Shown: positions 17,352 through 27,046, counted from the stretch's first letter. The stretch is DNA of 64,000 nucleotides from Natrinema hispanicum (GCF_004217335.1 NZ_SHMP01000003.1:682001-746000), one strand, 5' to 3'. Made by a program: numbers and translations. The notes: a model not told the origin generated them from the sequence alone.

Positions 17352-18059
17352 TCAGTACTCCCGGCGCTCGACACCGTCCTCGCGGCCGACGTAGGCCACG
17401 TCAGCAAGGCCGACGAACAGGCCGTGTTCGACGACGCCCGGGATCGCCGAGAGCCGTGTCGCCAGCCCATCGGGATCGTCGATCCGACCGAACGTACAGT
17501 CCAGTACCAGGTTGCCGTTGTCAGTCACGACCGGCCCGTCCTTGCGCTCGGCGTCACGCAGTGTCGGCTCGCCGCCCAATTCCTGAACCCGATTTGCCGC
17601 GACGGTGTGGGCATCAGGGAGCACTTCGACCGGCACCGACCGCTTGAGGCGATCGGTCAGCTTCGAGGGGTCAGCGACGACAAGAAATCGGTCCGCAGCC
17701 GAATCAACGAGTTTCTCGCGTGCGTGGGCCGCGCCGCCACCTTTGATGAGCGCGCCATGAGCGGCTGTGTCGGGATCGTCGACAACCTGATCCGCGCCGT
17801 CGATCGCGATGTCGACGCCGTCGACCGCGTCGAGATCGGTCAGCGGGATGCCGACCTCGAGTGCCAGCCGGCGGGACTGAAACGAGGTCGGAATCCCGCG
17901 GATCTCGAGGCCGTCGTCGACGGCCCGGCCGAGCGCCCGGATCGCGTGGGCGGTCGTCGAGCCGGTGCCGAGCCCGACGATGTCGCCGTTTTCGACGTCC
18001 TCGGCCGCGCGTTCGCCGGCGCGTCGTTTCGCTGCGTCTGAGCCGCCGTCCGTCTTCAT
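17352..18059 (-). CDS. rpiA: Ribose-5-phosphate isomerase A
   Basis: A 235-residue RpiA, interconverting ribulose-5-P and ribose-5-P. Family motifs are present: VGLGTGSTTAHAI (phosphate loop), VDIAIDGADQV (catalytic Asp region), LIKGGGAAHAREKLV (catalytic Lys/Glu region) and LPDAHTVAANRV. Length matches the family. The start is MKTDGGSDAAKRRAG. It probably feeds nucleotide synthesis, since haloarchaea lack a complete non-oxidative pentose pathway. Confidence 0.94.
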   Translation of the reverse strand: MKTDGGSDAAKRRAGERAAEDVENGDIVGLGTGSTTAHAIRALGRAVDDGLEIRGIPTSFQSRRLALEVGIPLTDLDAVDGVDIAIDGADQVVDDPDTAAHGALIKGGGAAHAREKLVDSAADRFLVVADPSKLTDRLKRSVPVEVLPDAHTVAANRVQELGGEPTLRDAERKDGPVVTDNGNLVLDCTFGRIDDPDGLATRLSAIPGVVEHGLFVGLADVAYVGREDGVERREY

Positions 18060-18122
18060 GCGTGTGCAAGTGAGCGGCGACGGGAAAAACGTTGTAACTT
18101 GGCTGCGTCGGTCGGCCCAGGG

Positions 18123-18980
18123 TCACAGGTCGACGCGGTCGAACCGCCAGAGTCCGAGCGCCAGCGGGACGAGCGCCCAGAGTGCAAGCAGGACGAAACC
18201 GAACCACGGCTTGGCGACGATCGGCACACCACCATCGATCAGGCCCTGTGTCTCGTATGCGCTCGAGGCCGTGAACTGGCCAGCGCCGAGCACGGCAGTG
18301 ATCGCGGAGCCGTAGGCGGCGTCCGGCGTCACGGAGTTCATGACGATGTACCAGCCGGGAATCGTTTCGGGGATGAGCGTCCCTTCGATCACGAACAACA
18401 GCGCCTGAGCAAGAACGCTCCAGGCGAACCAGAGCAACACGACGAGTCCGACCGCACCGACTGCCGCTCTGGTCGTCGACCGCGTCATCGCAGAGAGGCC
18501 AACGCCAAGGCAGACGTAGACGAACCCGAACAGCACCGTTACCAAGGTAAAGGCGACGTAGTCAACGAGCGAGACCGAGCCGACGAACGCGACGAGTCCA
18601 AGCAGGCCGACGGTAAAGCCGACCAGAATCGAGACGGCGACGACACCCGTCCGACCGAGTACCTTCCCCAGCACGACATCCTGGCGACGATGAGGGAGTC
18701 CGAGCAGGAACTGCAGGCTCCCACTCTCTCGCTCGCCGGCGATCGCACCGTAGCCGACGAACAGAGCGATAATCGGCACGAGAAAGCTCGCGGGCGTCTG
18801 CAACGCGAGTATCAAATCGAGCGTCGACTCCGCGCCACCCTCCTCGAACAGCGCCGAGAGCCGCGAGGCCAGAAACGCACCGCCAACGGTAAACAGGGCG
18901 AACAGGCCGGTCAGTGCAAGCAGGACACGCGAGCGAACGGCATCCCGAAAGTCCTTCTTCGCGACGATGATCGCGCTCAT
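18123..18980 (-). CDS. ABC-2 type transporter permease
   Basis: A 285-residue membrane protein with an N-terminal helix after IVAKKDFRDAVRSR, then about five further hydrophobic segments, and the characteristic GERESGSLQFLLGLPHRRQD motif of ABC-2 permeases between the second and third helices. It overlaps the upstream ATPase gene by four bases (ATGA), so the two form one export system. The substrate is unknown; the group includes multidrug, antibiotic and CcmB/NosY-like exporters. Confidence 0.88.
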   Translation of the reverse strand: MSAIIVAKKDFRDAVRSRVLLALTGLFALFTVGGAFLASRLSALFEEGGAESTLDLILALQTPASFLVPIIALFVGYGAIAGERESGSLQFLLGLPHRRQDVVLGKVLGRTGVVAVSILVGFTVGLLGLVAFVGSVSLVDYVAFTLVTVLFGFVYVCLGVGLSAMTRSTTRAAVGAVGLVVLLWFAWSVLAQALLFVIEGTLIPETIPGWYIVMNSVTPDAAYGSAITAVLGAGQFTASSAYETQGLIDGGVPIVAKPWFGFVLLALWALVPLALGLWRFDRVDL

Positions 18981-19915
18981 TGGGCCACCTCCGCCGGCGT
19001 AGCGTCCGACGTGTACGCCACGAACAGGTCCTCGAGCGAGGATTCGTCGGTTGTGAAATCTTCGACGGTCACGTCGTACTCCTCGATCGTGTGTAACACG
19101 GTCGTCTTCGCACGGTCTGCACAGGCGACGACGAGGGTCCGGCCCTCCGGCGTCACCGACGAGACGCCGTCGATCGATTCGACTGCCTCGAGAGCGGCTG
19201 TCGAGTCGTCGGGAACGCGATCGAGGGTCACGCGAAGCCGGGTCTGATCGGGCATCGTGTCACGTAGCCCGGCGATCGTGTCTTCGGCGATCAGGTGGCC
19301 GTCACGCAGAATGCCGATGCGATCACAGACGGCCTCGACCTGCCCGAGGACGTGTGAGGAGAAGAAGACGGTCGCGCCGCGGTCGTTTTCCTCACGAATG
19401 ATCTCGCGCATCCGGCGAGCGCCGTTGGGGTCGAGCCCGGTCGACGGTTCGTCGAGAATCAGCAGGTCCGGCTCGCCGACCAGCGCCGTCGCGAGCATGA
19501 GCCGCTGGGTCATCCCCTTCGAGTAGCCGCCGGCTTTCTTGTCGGCGGCGTCGGCCGAGAGCCCAACCCGCTCGATGAGATCGTCGGGGTCGTCGTCGGC
19601 CCCTTTCGATTCGATCGCGAACGAAACGTGCTGGCGGCCGGTCAGCCGGTCGTAGGGCTCGATACCTTCGGGGAGGATACCGGTCCGCTTCCGGATCGCG
19701 AGGGCGTTTGTCTGCGCGTCGAGATCGAACACCCGCACCTCGCCGCTGGTCGGCCGAATGAAATCGAGCACGAGGTTGATCGTCGTCGACTTCCCCGCGC
19801 CGTTGGGCCCGAGGAAGCCGTAGATCTCGCCGCGTTCGACGGTGAGATCCAGTCCCTCGAGGGCTGTGTCGGTGCCGTACCGCTTCGTTACGTCTGAGAT
19901 GTCGATGGAGGGCAT
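18977..19915 (-). CDS. ABC transporter ATP-binding protein
   Basis: A 312-residue ATPase: Walker A GPNGAGKST at ~37, signature GYSKGMTQRLMLA, Walker B LLILDEPSTGLDPNG and H-loop FFSSHVLGQ. The C-terminal ~90 residues form the extra domain found in DrrA/CcmA-like ABC-2 partners. Its stop overlaps the permease start. A TATA-like ATTTGTAA lies ~30 bp before the ATG. Confidence 0.92.
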   Translation of the reverse strand: MPSIDISDVTKRYGTDTALEGLDLTVERGEIYGFLGPNGAGKSTTINLVLDFIRPTSGEVRVFDLDAQTNALAIRKRTGILPEGIEPYDRLTGRQHVSFAIESKGADDDPDDLIERVGLSADAADKKAGGYSKGMTQRLMLATALVGEPDLLILDEPSTGLDPNGARRMREIIREENDRGATVFFSSHVLGQVEAVCDRIGILRDGHLIAEDTIAGLRDTMPDQTRLRVTLDRVPDDSTAALEAVESIDGVSSVTPEGRTLVVACADRAKTTVLHTIEEYDVTVEDFTTDESSLEDLFVAYTSDATPAEVAQ

Positions 19916-20155
19916 TGTTCAATCAGACTACCATTGGGGAGTTACAAATAACTTGCTGCGCTGACAGGTTAACATGGAACGAAGTACTATCAGTTGTTGT
20001 TCCCAAGAGAAAGAGATTTGTATCGTGTTAGTTCAATACCATATGTTGGATTACACTATGATCGAACTGACTCTGCCCTCCGTCGATCGAACGACACTTG
20101 ATCGACACCGATGGTCCCGCGTTCGAACGACCGGCCGCTCGCGTCGGGTGAAATA

Positions 20156-20467
20156 ATGTTGCACTACGCCCTCCTTCCCTTGCAAGCCGGCGGCGAAACG
20201 GCTCAAATCGACGGCACAACGATGCTGATCGCGATGGTGATCGGGTTCATCATCGGGGTCGTGATCGCAGCCGGCGCTGCCTACTGGGTATATAAAGACG
20301 CCACGAAGCGCGACAACAACGAACTCGCATGGGCGATCGGCGTCGGCGCACTGTTGTTCCTGTTTTTCCCCATCGGCGTCATCGCACTGATCGCATACGT
20401 TATCCTCCGGGGTGATGAGACGACGACAGAACCGATGACCGGTGAGACGGCCGGTGGAGAGTGGTAG
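20156..20467 (+). CDS. Small two-helix membrane protein (PLDc_N-like)
   Basis: A 103-residue protein with two membrane helices. The first is followed by AAYWVYKDATKRDNNELAWA, and the second is FLFFPIGVIALIAYVILR. This helix-YKDA-helix layout resembles the short PLDc_N/Phospholipase_D-nuclease N-terminal domain found alone in many archaea. The ATG at 20156 is preferred to an upstream in-frame start, because the upstream residues are basic and unconserved in character. It lies 74 bp before the MacB-like ABC genes and may be co-transcribed. Function unknown. Confidence 0.65.
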   Translation: MLHYALLPLQAGGETAQIDGTTMLIAMVIGFIIGVVIAAGAAYWVYKDATKRDNNELAWAIGVGALLFLFFPIGVIALIAYVILRGDETTTEPMTGETAGGEW

Positions 20468-20541
20468 CGCGTCGACTCGGTCGCCGAAACCGGCGTGACG
20501 TTGCGCAGAACTTTTTTCAGACCGTCCGTCGTCGAACGGGC

Positions 20542-21294
20542 ATGGCGAGTTCGGGCACGGCCGTTTCTCTCTCGAACGTCCGGAAAACGTATCGTATCGG
20601 GGAGCCGGTCCACGCACTCGACGGTGTTTCTCTCGAGGTCCCCCGTGGCTCCTATACCGCGATCATGGGGCCGAGTGGATCGGGGAAGTCGACGCTGATG
20701 AATCTCGTCGGTTGTCTGGACACGCCGACGGACGGAACGGTGGTCGTCGGTGGGCAAGACGTCAGGACGCTCGGCGATCGCGAGCGGACACGGCTGCGAG
20801 GGACCGAGGTCGGCTTCGTCTTCCAGACGTTCAACCTCATGCCGCGGTTGAACGCCGTCGAAAACGTCGCGCTGCCGCAGTTGTTTCAGGGTGTCGGCCG
20901 TGCTGAGCGTCTCGAGCGGGCACGGAACCTCTTAGAGCGCGTCGGCCTCGGCGACCGAACCGATCACATGCCCAACGAGCTATCGGGCGGCCAGCGCCAG
21001 CGGGTCGCACTCGCTCGCGCGCTGGTCAACGACCCGGCGATCGTGCTGGCCGACGAGCCCTCGGGGAACCTCGATACGGACACCGAAGCGGACATTCTTG
21101 ATCTCTTTGACGAGTTCCATGCAGGCGGGACGACGATGCTCGTCGTCACCCACGAGCGCCACGTCGCCGAACGGGCCGACCGAATCGTCCACCTCCTCGA
21201 TGGACGGATCGAGCGAATCGAGGAACTTGACGGTGCCGGCGGGTCGCAGGCGGGATCGCCGGCCAGCCGAGAATCAGGAGGGGGCGACGAATGA
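20542..21294 (+). CDS. MacB/LolD-type ABC transporter ATP-binding protein
   Basis: A 250-residue ATPase with Walker A GPSGSGKSTLMN, the Q-loop region FQTFNLMPRLNAVENVALP, signature LSGGQRQRVALARAL and Walker B IVLADEPSGNLD. The LNAVENV and GNLDT phrases mark the MacB/LolD/FtsE group, which powers mechanotransmission rather than membrane translocation. It overlaps the permease gene by four bases. The start MASSGTAVSLSNVRKTY is chosen over a basic upstream extension. Confidence 0.92.
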   Translation: MASSGTAVSLSNVRKTYRIGEPVHALDGVSLEVPRGSYTAIMGPSGSGKSTLMNLVGCLDTPTDGTVVVGGQDVRTLGDRERTRLRGTEVGFVFQTFNLMPRLNAVENVALPQLFQGVGRAERLERARNLLERVGLGDRTDHMPNELSGGQRQRVALARALVNDPAIVLADEPSGNLDTDTEADILDLFDEFHAGGTTMLVVTHERHVAERADRIVHLLDGRIERIEELDGAGGSQAGSPASRESGGGDE

Positions 21295-22583
21295 ATCCGC
21301 TCGAGAGTCTGCGCCTCGCGTGGCGGTCGATCCGCGGCCACCGGCTTCGGTCGGCGCTGACGACGCTGGGAATCGTGATCGGCATCGCGGCGGTAATCGC
21401 CTTCGTCACGCTGGGTGCAAGCCTCCAAGCCGGCGTGATCGGCGATATCAGCCCCGATGACCAGCGAAACCTCTATGGCTGGGCCGCTGAACCCGACACC
21501 GAAGGCGGCCCGCTAGCAGGCGCACAGCCCGTCTTCACCCAAGACGACCTCGACGCAGTCGAGGATTTCGAGGACGTAGAGGCGGCCTACGGCTACGCGA
21601 CGCTCCAGACACAGGCGATCTCGAACGGCGAGGAGACCGTGGCACAAGGCAGCGGGTTGGTCGCGTCAGGACCGTCGTACATCCGCGAGGAGCGTCTCGC
21701 CGAGGGCAGACAGTTCGAGATGGGAGCACGCGAGGCGGTGCTCAATCCGGCGGCTGCGAACCAGTTCGAGGAGAACGTCAGCGTCGGCGAGAACCTGACC
21801 GTGACGATGCTCGGTGGGCAGCGAATGGACGTCGAAGTCGTCGGCATCACCGACAACAGCGAGGGACTGAGCCCGTTTGAAGGATTCGAGTCCTCACCGC
21901 GGGTCTACGTACCGACTAACCCCTACTACACGGAACAGGCGTCGATGCTGGGAATCGGCGGTGGCGGTGGCGCTGGCGCTGGCAACCAGAGCCTCACCGG
22001 CGGCGAGGCCCGGTTCCTCGCGATCGTCATCGAGGCCGAATCGGCCGACCAGACAGACATCGACGCCGCCCGCGAGAGCGCAATCGAGTATCTCGAGAGC
22101 GACGCCGCCGACGCCAGCGAGTTGCTGGATGACGACCTCGAGGTGCAGCTCCAGACAAGTACGGAACTGCTGGGCCAGCTTCAGGACGTATTGAACCTCC
22201 TGCAGAACTTCATCGTCGGGATCGCGGCCATCTCATTGCTGGTCGGCTCGATCGGCATCGCGAACATCATGCTCGTCAGCGTTACCGAGCGGACCCGCGA
22301 GATCGGGATTATGAAAGCCGTCGGCGCACAAAATCGCGACGTTCTCGGGCTGTTCCTGACCGAATCGGTGATTCTGGGCGTCATCGGCGCGATTCTGGGC
22401 ACCGGGCTGGGGCTCGTCGGAGGCTATCTCGGGGCCCAGTACATCGATCTCCCGTTAGTCTACCCCCTCGAGTACGTCGCGCTCGCGATCATCGTCGGAA
22501 TGGTTGTGGGCATTCTCGCCGGGCTGTATCCGGCCTGGCGGGCCGCTCGGACGGACCCGATCGATGCGCTCAGATACGAGTGA
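21291..22583 (+). CDS. MacB-like FtsX-family permease
   Basis: A 430-residue permease: one N-terminal helix (TTLGIVIGIAAVIAFVTLGA), a long extracellular MacB_PCD domain (~60-290, with a Gly/Ala-rich loop around residue 222), then three C-terminal helices containing LVGSIGIANIMLVSVTERTR and GIMKAVGAQNRDVLGLFL, the FtsX signature. It pairs with the preceding ATPase. Likely exports peptides or lipoprotein-like substrates, or acts on the cell surface; the substrate is not visible. Confidence 0.9.
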   Translation: MNPLESLRLAWRSIRGHRLRSALTTLGIVIGIAAVIAFVTLGASLQAGVIGDISPDDQRNLYGWAAEPDTEGGPLAGAQPVFTQDDLDAVEDFEDVEAAYGYATLQTQAISNGEETVAQGSGLVASGPSYIREERLAEGRQFEMGAREAVLNPAAANQFEENVSVGENLTVTMLGGQRMDVEVVGITDNSEGLSPFEGFESSPRVYVPTNPYYTEQASMLGIGGGGGAGAGNQSLTGGEARFLAIVIEAESADQTDIDAARESAIEYLESDAADASELLDDDLEVQLQTSTELLGQLQDVLNLLQNFIVGIAAISLLVGSIGIANIMLVSVTERTREIGIMKAVGAQNRDVLGLFLTESVILGVIGAILGTGLGLVGGYLGAQYIDLPLVYPLEYVALAIIVGMVVGILAGLYPAWRAARTDPIDALRYE

Positions 22584-22589
22584 GTATGC

Positions 22590-23156
22590 TCACACCTCTC
22601 GATCGGAATCCCGGTCGCGCTCTCGCTCTCGCTGTGCGTCTCGGTCGTCAGCGCGATCGCTCGCGTCCTCGAACCCCGTATCGAACGTCGACGGCTCGCC
22701 GAACTCGTCGTCTCGCGTCGACGGCGCGTCGGAACGGCGGGCAGTCTCGTTCGTGTCGAAGCCGACCGTCTCCCGGGTTTGCCGGTGACGGTCGGGATAC
22801 TCTCGAGCGAGGTACGCGCCGAGGTAGCCGCCGAGCAGCGAAAGACCGACGGTATAGAGCAGCAGGAAGAAGCCGAAGCTAACGATCACGAAGGTAAACA
22901 GGACCACCCCTTCGATCGGGAAGCCGCCGATCAGTCCGAGGCTGAAAAACCCGGCCAAGAAGAACCCAAAAATCAGGAATGGGACGAACGTGATCGCGCC
23001 AGCCAGCGCCCCCGCGATTGCGCCCGCTCGTTCGTCCGGCCCCTCGAGAAAGCCCGCGACAGCCCCGCCAAGGACGGTCGAGCCCGGGATAAACGAGGCG
23101 ACGACGCTGATGACAGCGCCGATAATCGCGTTGACGAGCGTTCGCGTCTGAACCAT
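22590..23156 (-). CDS. DUF5518 membrane protein
   Basis: A 188-residue protein with four hydrophobic segments in its first 120 residues: NAIIGAVISVVASFIPG, a GAIAGALAGAI stretch, FLIFGFFLAGFFSL, and FVIVSFGFFLLLYTVGL continuing to GGYLGAYLAREY. A charged Arg/Asp/Glu-rich tail follows. The pattern fits the haloarchaeal DUF5518 family, whose function is unknown. It converges on the FtsX gene with 6 bp between. Confidence 0.75.
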   Translation of the reverse strand: MVQTRTLVNAIIGAVISVVASFIPGSTVLGGAVAGFLEGPDERAGAIAGALAGAITFVPFLIFGFFLAGFFSLGLIGGFPIEGVVLFTFVIVSFGFFLLLYTVGLSLLGGYLGAYLAREYPDRHRQTRETVGFDTNETARRSDAPSTRDDEFGEPSTFDTGFEDASDRADDRDAQRERERDRDSDREV

Positions 23157-23246
23157 ACTAGACGAAAGGACGGCAGAGAGAAAAATGTCGGTGGTCCAAG
23201 ACGCTCTGTCGTCGGAGCCCAGTCGCCAATCCGGGCGGTCTCTCGC

Positions 23247-24368
23247 TCAGTCGTCAGCAGCCTTCGAATCTGGCTCCTCGAACGTGGTCTCCGTTTCGTC
23301 GGGATCGCTTGCAGGATCCTCGTGGTCGTCTTCGACGAGGTCGGTGAACGTGGCATCGCCGTTGACCTCGTCTGCGAGCAAGTCGACGGCTTCGACGAAC
23401 ACCGCGACAAGCAGTGGGCCGACGACGACGCCAATCGCACCGAGGGTAAAGAGCCCGCCGGTGAAACCGACGAAGTACAAGCTGCCGGGAAGGCCGGCCG
23501 AGCGCCTGGCCAGTCGCGGCCGAACGGCAACATCTGGCAGCCAGGCGATCAGGACGAGTCCGAGTGTGCCAAGCAGTGCCGCTGCGACGAGGTCGCCGAC
23601 AGCGACGTGGTAGAGCGCGATCGGGACGACGAGCATACTCGGGCCGATGATCGGGACGAACTGGAGAACGGCAGCGGCGATCGCGAGCGTTAGCGCCGCC
23701 TCGTAGCCGAGCACCCAGAACAGCGGATAGGCGGCAGCGAACGTCGCGATCGACGTCGCGACCTGCAACACGTAGATCGCATACAGCGTCTCGCGGGTTC
23801 GCCGAGCCAGCGCGTAGACCACGTCTCGATACTCGTAGGGTACCGGTGCGATGGCCGCCCGGCCTGCCGCGTCACCTTTGAGCAGGAGGCCGAACAGCAA
23901 CACGACGAACAGCGCGAACTTGATCGCGAGCACTGGCAGCGCCAGCGCGAAGGAGGTCGCAGCCCCCTGAACGAACTCGAGGGCAGCGGCTTGAATCTGC
24001 CCGGTTTCGATCGCATAGGTCATCCCGACCGCCGACACCGACAGTTCCCGCGGCAGCGCAGCGAGGGTGTCGACGACATCCTCAAGCCGGAAATAGAGCG
24101 CGACGACCAGCGGCGTGCTGACCGCAAGTGTAACGCCGAAGCCAACCAGCGTCGCGGCCAGCGCGCCGGTCCACTCGGTGAGTCCGCGCCTGACGAACCA
24201 GCGCTGGACCGGCACGAGGACGTACGCCACGGTCAGCGCGAGGAGGATCGTCCCGAGCACCTCGAGTAAGATCCCGCCGGTCACGACGCCGAGGACAACG
24301 ACGAGGCCGGCAAGGACGTACCGTCGCTGGTGGCTCGAGCCGGTCGCTCCGTTCGCGAGATCGGTCAC
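23247..24368 (-). CDS. AI-2E family transporter
   Basis: A 373-residue polytopic membrane protein of the AI-2E (UPF0118/TqsA-YdiK) family. Characteristic parts are LVPVQRWFVRRGL after the second helix, the central periplasmic-like insertion, VLQFVPIIGPSMLVV, and GFTGGLFTLGAIGVVVGPLL near the end. The C-terminal ~50 residues are very acidic. I choose the GTG at 24366-24368 (VTDLANGATG), since no ATG occurs nearby and the frame upstream is not hydrophobic. Family members move signal molecules or ions; the substrate here is unknown. Confidence 0.85.
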   Translation of the reverse strand: MTDLANGATGSSHQRRYVLAGLVVVLGVVTGGILLEVLGTILLALTVAYVLVPVQRWFVRRGLTEWTGALAATLVGFGVTLAVSTPLVVALYFRLEDVVDTLAALPRELSVSAVGMTYAIETGQIQAAALEFVQGAATSFALALPVLAIKFALFVVLLFGLLLKGDAAGRAAIAPVPYEYRDVVYALARRTRETLYAIYVLQVATSIATFAAAYPLFWVLGYEAALTLAIAAAVLQFVPIIGPSMLVVPIALYHVAVGDLVAAALLGTLGLVLIAWLPDVAVRPRLARRSAGLPGSLYFVGFTGGLFTLGAIGVVVGPLLVAVFVEAVDLLADEVNGDATFTDLVEDDHEDPASDPDETETTFEEPDSKAADD

Positions 24369-24371
24369 AGA

Positions 24372-24922
24372 CGGGACTCTCACCGGGGGATTAAAGTCTT
24401 TGTCTGGCAGCCGGACTGGATTGCACAGGGTATCATTTTTCGACGGGGCGTGGTAGATCACCGCATGAAAGTAGTCAACCGGCTTCGGATCGGCGTTGAC
24501 CGGCAAACGGTGGCTGTCGGGACCAAGATCACCGTTTAGGCCCGCGACGGTTGACGACACCCCATCGAGAGAGCGATCGGCGACGCGCAGACGAAATCCG
24601 TACGGATGGACGACCGCGATCGCTGTCGTTGCGGTTCGACTCGCCCCGGAGTCTAGAAGCTCGTCGCGGCGACGTCACCGCCCGAGCGCGAGGCGTACGA
24701 ACACGAACCGGCGTCGGCGCTCGTTCGAGTCGTGCCGAACGCAACCGCGCTTTGCCCGCTTGGCTGGGTCGGATCGCGATAACAGTCATACGGTCTGCTG
24801 TCCCGATATCCCGGTGGGACCGCAGTGTGGGTCGCGGCCGGCCGGCACTGACTGACAGGAGTCCGTCGCAGTGGCGACGAACGGGCACAGCGTTATGCTG
24901 CTCACGGATGTAGACCGTGGCT
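24372..24922. other. Non-coding interval with a degenerate palindromic element
   Basis: About 550 bp with no convincing gene. Open frames here are short and Arg/Ser/Pro-rich on both strands, unlike haloarchaeal proteins. A 24-codon frame at 24464 (MKVVNRLRIGVD...) is too short to support. The right part holds palindromic element copy 3 (24786-24870). Confidence 0.5.
24786..24870. repeat. 79-bp palindromic element, degenerate copy 3
   Basis: The body at 24789-24867 is 79 bp. It starts TACGGTCTGCTGT, has inner CCGGTGGGACCGC and GCGGCCGGCCGG arms, and ends GACAGGAGTCCGT, an end shared with copy 4. It is flanked by TCA on the left and GCA on the right, a decayed direct triplet. It is intergenic and not at a stop codon. 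Confidence 0.6.
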
Positions 24923-25084
24923 ATGGGAGACACAAAAGAGGGACGAGACAAGCAAGCAGACGACGCGGAGAAACACCAGCGAGAGCAAGAACTCGCGGAG
25001 GAACTCGAGCGTGGTGACGAAGCCGAACCGCCGCTCGAGGACGACGAGGAGTCGGCCGAAGAGGAGGATACAGCGGACGAGTAG
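24923..25084 (+). CDS. Small acidic haloarchaeal protein
   Basis: A 53-residue highly charged protein beginning MGDTKEGRDKQADDAEKHQ and ending in an acidic run, EEEDTADE. It is predicted as one long helix. The N-terminal KEGRDKQADDAEKxQREQE pattern recurs in small haloarchaeal proteins I have seen without function. It converges on the SLC13 gene with 15 bp between. Confidence 0.7.
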   Translation: MGDTKEGRDKQADDAEKHQREQELAEELERGDEAEPPLEDDEESAEEEDTADE

Positions 25085-25099
25085 GGTCCGCGGAGCCGA

Positions 25100-27046
25100 C
25101 TACAGACCCCAGAAAAAGGCGATGCCAAGGGTGGTCACGACGGAGAGCAGCAACTGTAGTGGCGCGCCGACCCGGACGAAGTCCGAGAACTTGTAGCCGC
25201 CGGGACCGTAGACGAAGAGGTTCGTCTGGTAGCCGACGGGGGTGAGAAACGCCGTCGAGGCTGCGAACGTCACGGCGAGCACGAACGCAAACGGGTTCGC
25301 ACCGATCTGGGACGCAGTTTCGACGGCGATCGGCAACATCAACACGACGCTCGCGTTGTTGGAGATGACGCCCGTGATCAGGCCCGTCGCGATGTAGAAC
25401 ACCCACAGGACGCCCAGCGCCGGCAGGTACGCGCCGGTCGATGCGACGAGGCTGCCAAGCAGGTCCGCGCCACCGGTCTGCTCTAAGGCCATCCCTAGCG
25501 GGATGATGCCGGCCAGCAGGAAGATCACGTCCCACTCGACGGCGTCGTAGATCTCGGTCGGTCTGAGCACCCCCGTCGCAACCATCGCAACGACACCTGC
25601 AAGCGCGGTCACGAGAATTGGCAGGGAGAGCGCAGACAGCGCAGTGAACGCGCCGATACCGGTTACACCGGCGAGGGTCGAGCCGACCATCCCCCACGGC
25701 ATCGCGACGGTGCCGACGACCCCCGCCATAATCGCCGCCGCATGGGGGATCTTCTCGGTTCGGTAGTCGGGTTCGTCGGGTTCGTGGGCGACGATGAAAT
25801 CGTCGTTTTGCGAGAGGCGATCGATGCTGTCCGGGGCCGCCTGTACCAACAGCGTGTCGCCGACGCGGATCCGACGCTCGTCGATGTTGGACCGAACCGT
25901 CTCGCCCCGGCTGCGGAAGGCTAGCACGGTCGCGTCGTAGCGCTGGCGAAACGTCGAGCTCTCGAGAGACTTGCCCGCGAGAAACGACCCTTGCGGGATG
26001 ACGACCTCGACGAGCGTCTGCTCGGGGACTGCCTCGGGCTCGAGTTCGTCCGCACTCTGGGGGTTGCCGGCGAAGGTCAGGGTCTCCCGATCGACGAGTT
26101 GCTGGACAGTCGGACGATCGGCCCGCAGTCGTAGTAGGTCGCCGGCACGGAGCGTCTTCTGTGCGATCGGTTCGAGGAACTCCTCGCCGTCGCGGACGAC
26201 CTGGAGAATATCGGCATCGAACGCGACGTGGTCGATGGCGTCGTCGACGGTCGACCCGATCAGCGGGGAATCGTCGTCGACGACGACATCGGTCAGGTAC
26301 TCCTCGATGGCGTACTCCTTGACGTAGTCCTCGTCGACAGGGACGCGTTCGGGCAGCAATCGATGGCCGACAGTCATGAGATAGAGGCTCCCGACGACCA
26401 GCACGACGATTCCAAGTTGGGTAAACTCGAACATCGAAAAGGGCTGGTCGAGCAGCCGCGCGGAGACGTCGCTCGCGAGGATGTTCGTCGAGGTGCCGAT
26501 GAGCGTGAGCATCCCGCCGAACATCGACGCATAGGAGAGCGGAATCAGGAGTTTCGAGGGGGAGGTCTTCCCTTTGTGGGCGATATCGGAGATGACGGGC
26601 ACGAGAATGGCGACGACCGGCGTATTGTTGATAAAGCCGGAAATCGGGCCGCTGACGCCAATCGTCGCGAACAGCTGTTTGTCGAGGTCGTCGCCGGCGA
26701 ACGCGGACATCTTTCGGCCGATGATCTGGACGACCCCCGTCCGACTGATCCCGGAACTGAGAATGAGCATCGCCAGCACGGTGATCGTCGCCGAGTTCGA
26801 GAATCCGGACGTTCCCTCTGCCGTCGAGATCTCGGTGAAATTCACCACACCATCGGCTCCAAGTACCATCAACAGCACCATCACGAGGATGGCAGTCACG
26901 TCGATCGGGAGCCACTCGGTCACGAACAACACCAGTGCAACGACGATGATCCCGAAGACGACCACCATCTCTGGAGTCACCGCCAGCCCGCTCGAGTCAG
27001 CCGCTAGCGGAGTCGTACCGCTAGCAAGCAGTGAAAATCCGGACAC
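25100..27046 (-). CDS. SLC13-family anion permease with two TrkA-C domains
   Basis: A 648-residue transporter. Two blocks of hydrophobic helices (~25-210 and ~430-645) flank a soluble centre with two RCK_C/TrkA-C-like domains (~225-400, each with a DGEEFL / RGETVRS-type strand pattern). This CitT/SLC13 topology is used for sulfate, dicarboxylate or phosphate uptake coupled to Na+. NTPVVAILVPVI and NNASVVLMLPIAV mark the paired substrate-site repeats. Start MSGFSLLASG; a shorter start at MVVVFGIIVV is possible. The substrate is unknown. Confidence 0.88.
   Translation of the reverse strand: MSGFSLLASGTTPLAADSSGLAVTPEMVVVFGIIVVALVLFVTEWLPIDVTAILVMVLLMVLGADGVVNFTEISTAEGTSGFSNSATITVLAMLILSSGISRTGVVQIIGRKMSAFAGDDLDKQLFATIGVSGPISGFINNTPVVAILVPVISDIAHKGKTSPSKLLIPLSYASMFGGMLTLIGTSTNILASDVSARLLDQPFSMFEFTQLGIVVLVVGSLYLMTVGHRLLPERVPVDEDYVKEYAIEEYLTDVVVDDDSPLIGSTVDDAIDHVAFDADILQVVRDGEEFLEPIAQKTLRAGDLLRLRADRPTVQQLVDRETLTFAGNPQSADELEPEAVPEQTLVEVVIPQGSFLAGKSLESSTFRQRYDATVLAFRSRGETVRSNIDERRIRVGDTLLVQAAPDSIDRLSQNDDFIVAHEPDEPDYRTEKIPHAAAIMAGVVGTVAMPWGMVGSTLAGVTGIGAFTALSALSLPILVTALAGVVAMVATGVLRPTEIYDAVEWDVIFLLAGIIPLGMALEQTGGADLLGSLVASTGAYLPALGVLWVFYIATGLITGVISNNASVVLMLPIAVETASQIGANPFAFVLAVTFAASTAFLTPVGYQTNLFVYGPGGYKFSDFVRVGAPLQLLLSVVTTLGIAFFWGL

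Noticed and set aside
19974..20156. A 60-codon plus frame before the small membrane protein gene.
   Set aside because: Its composition (many Cys, Ser, Arg) is not haloarchaeal and the region looks like promoter DNA.
24551..24913. A 120-codon plus frame between the AI-2E transporter and the small acidic protein gene.
   Set aside because: It is Arg/Ser-rich, runs through palindromic element copy 3 and has no homology that I can recognise.
24921..26915. A 664-codon minus-strand frame overlapping the SLC13 gene in another frame.
   Set aside because: It is Arg-rich throughout with no domain, unlike acidic haloarchaeal proteins, whereas the overlapping frame has clear transporter motifs.
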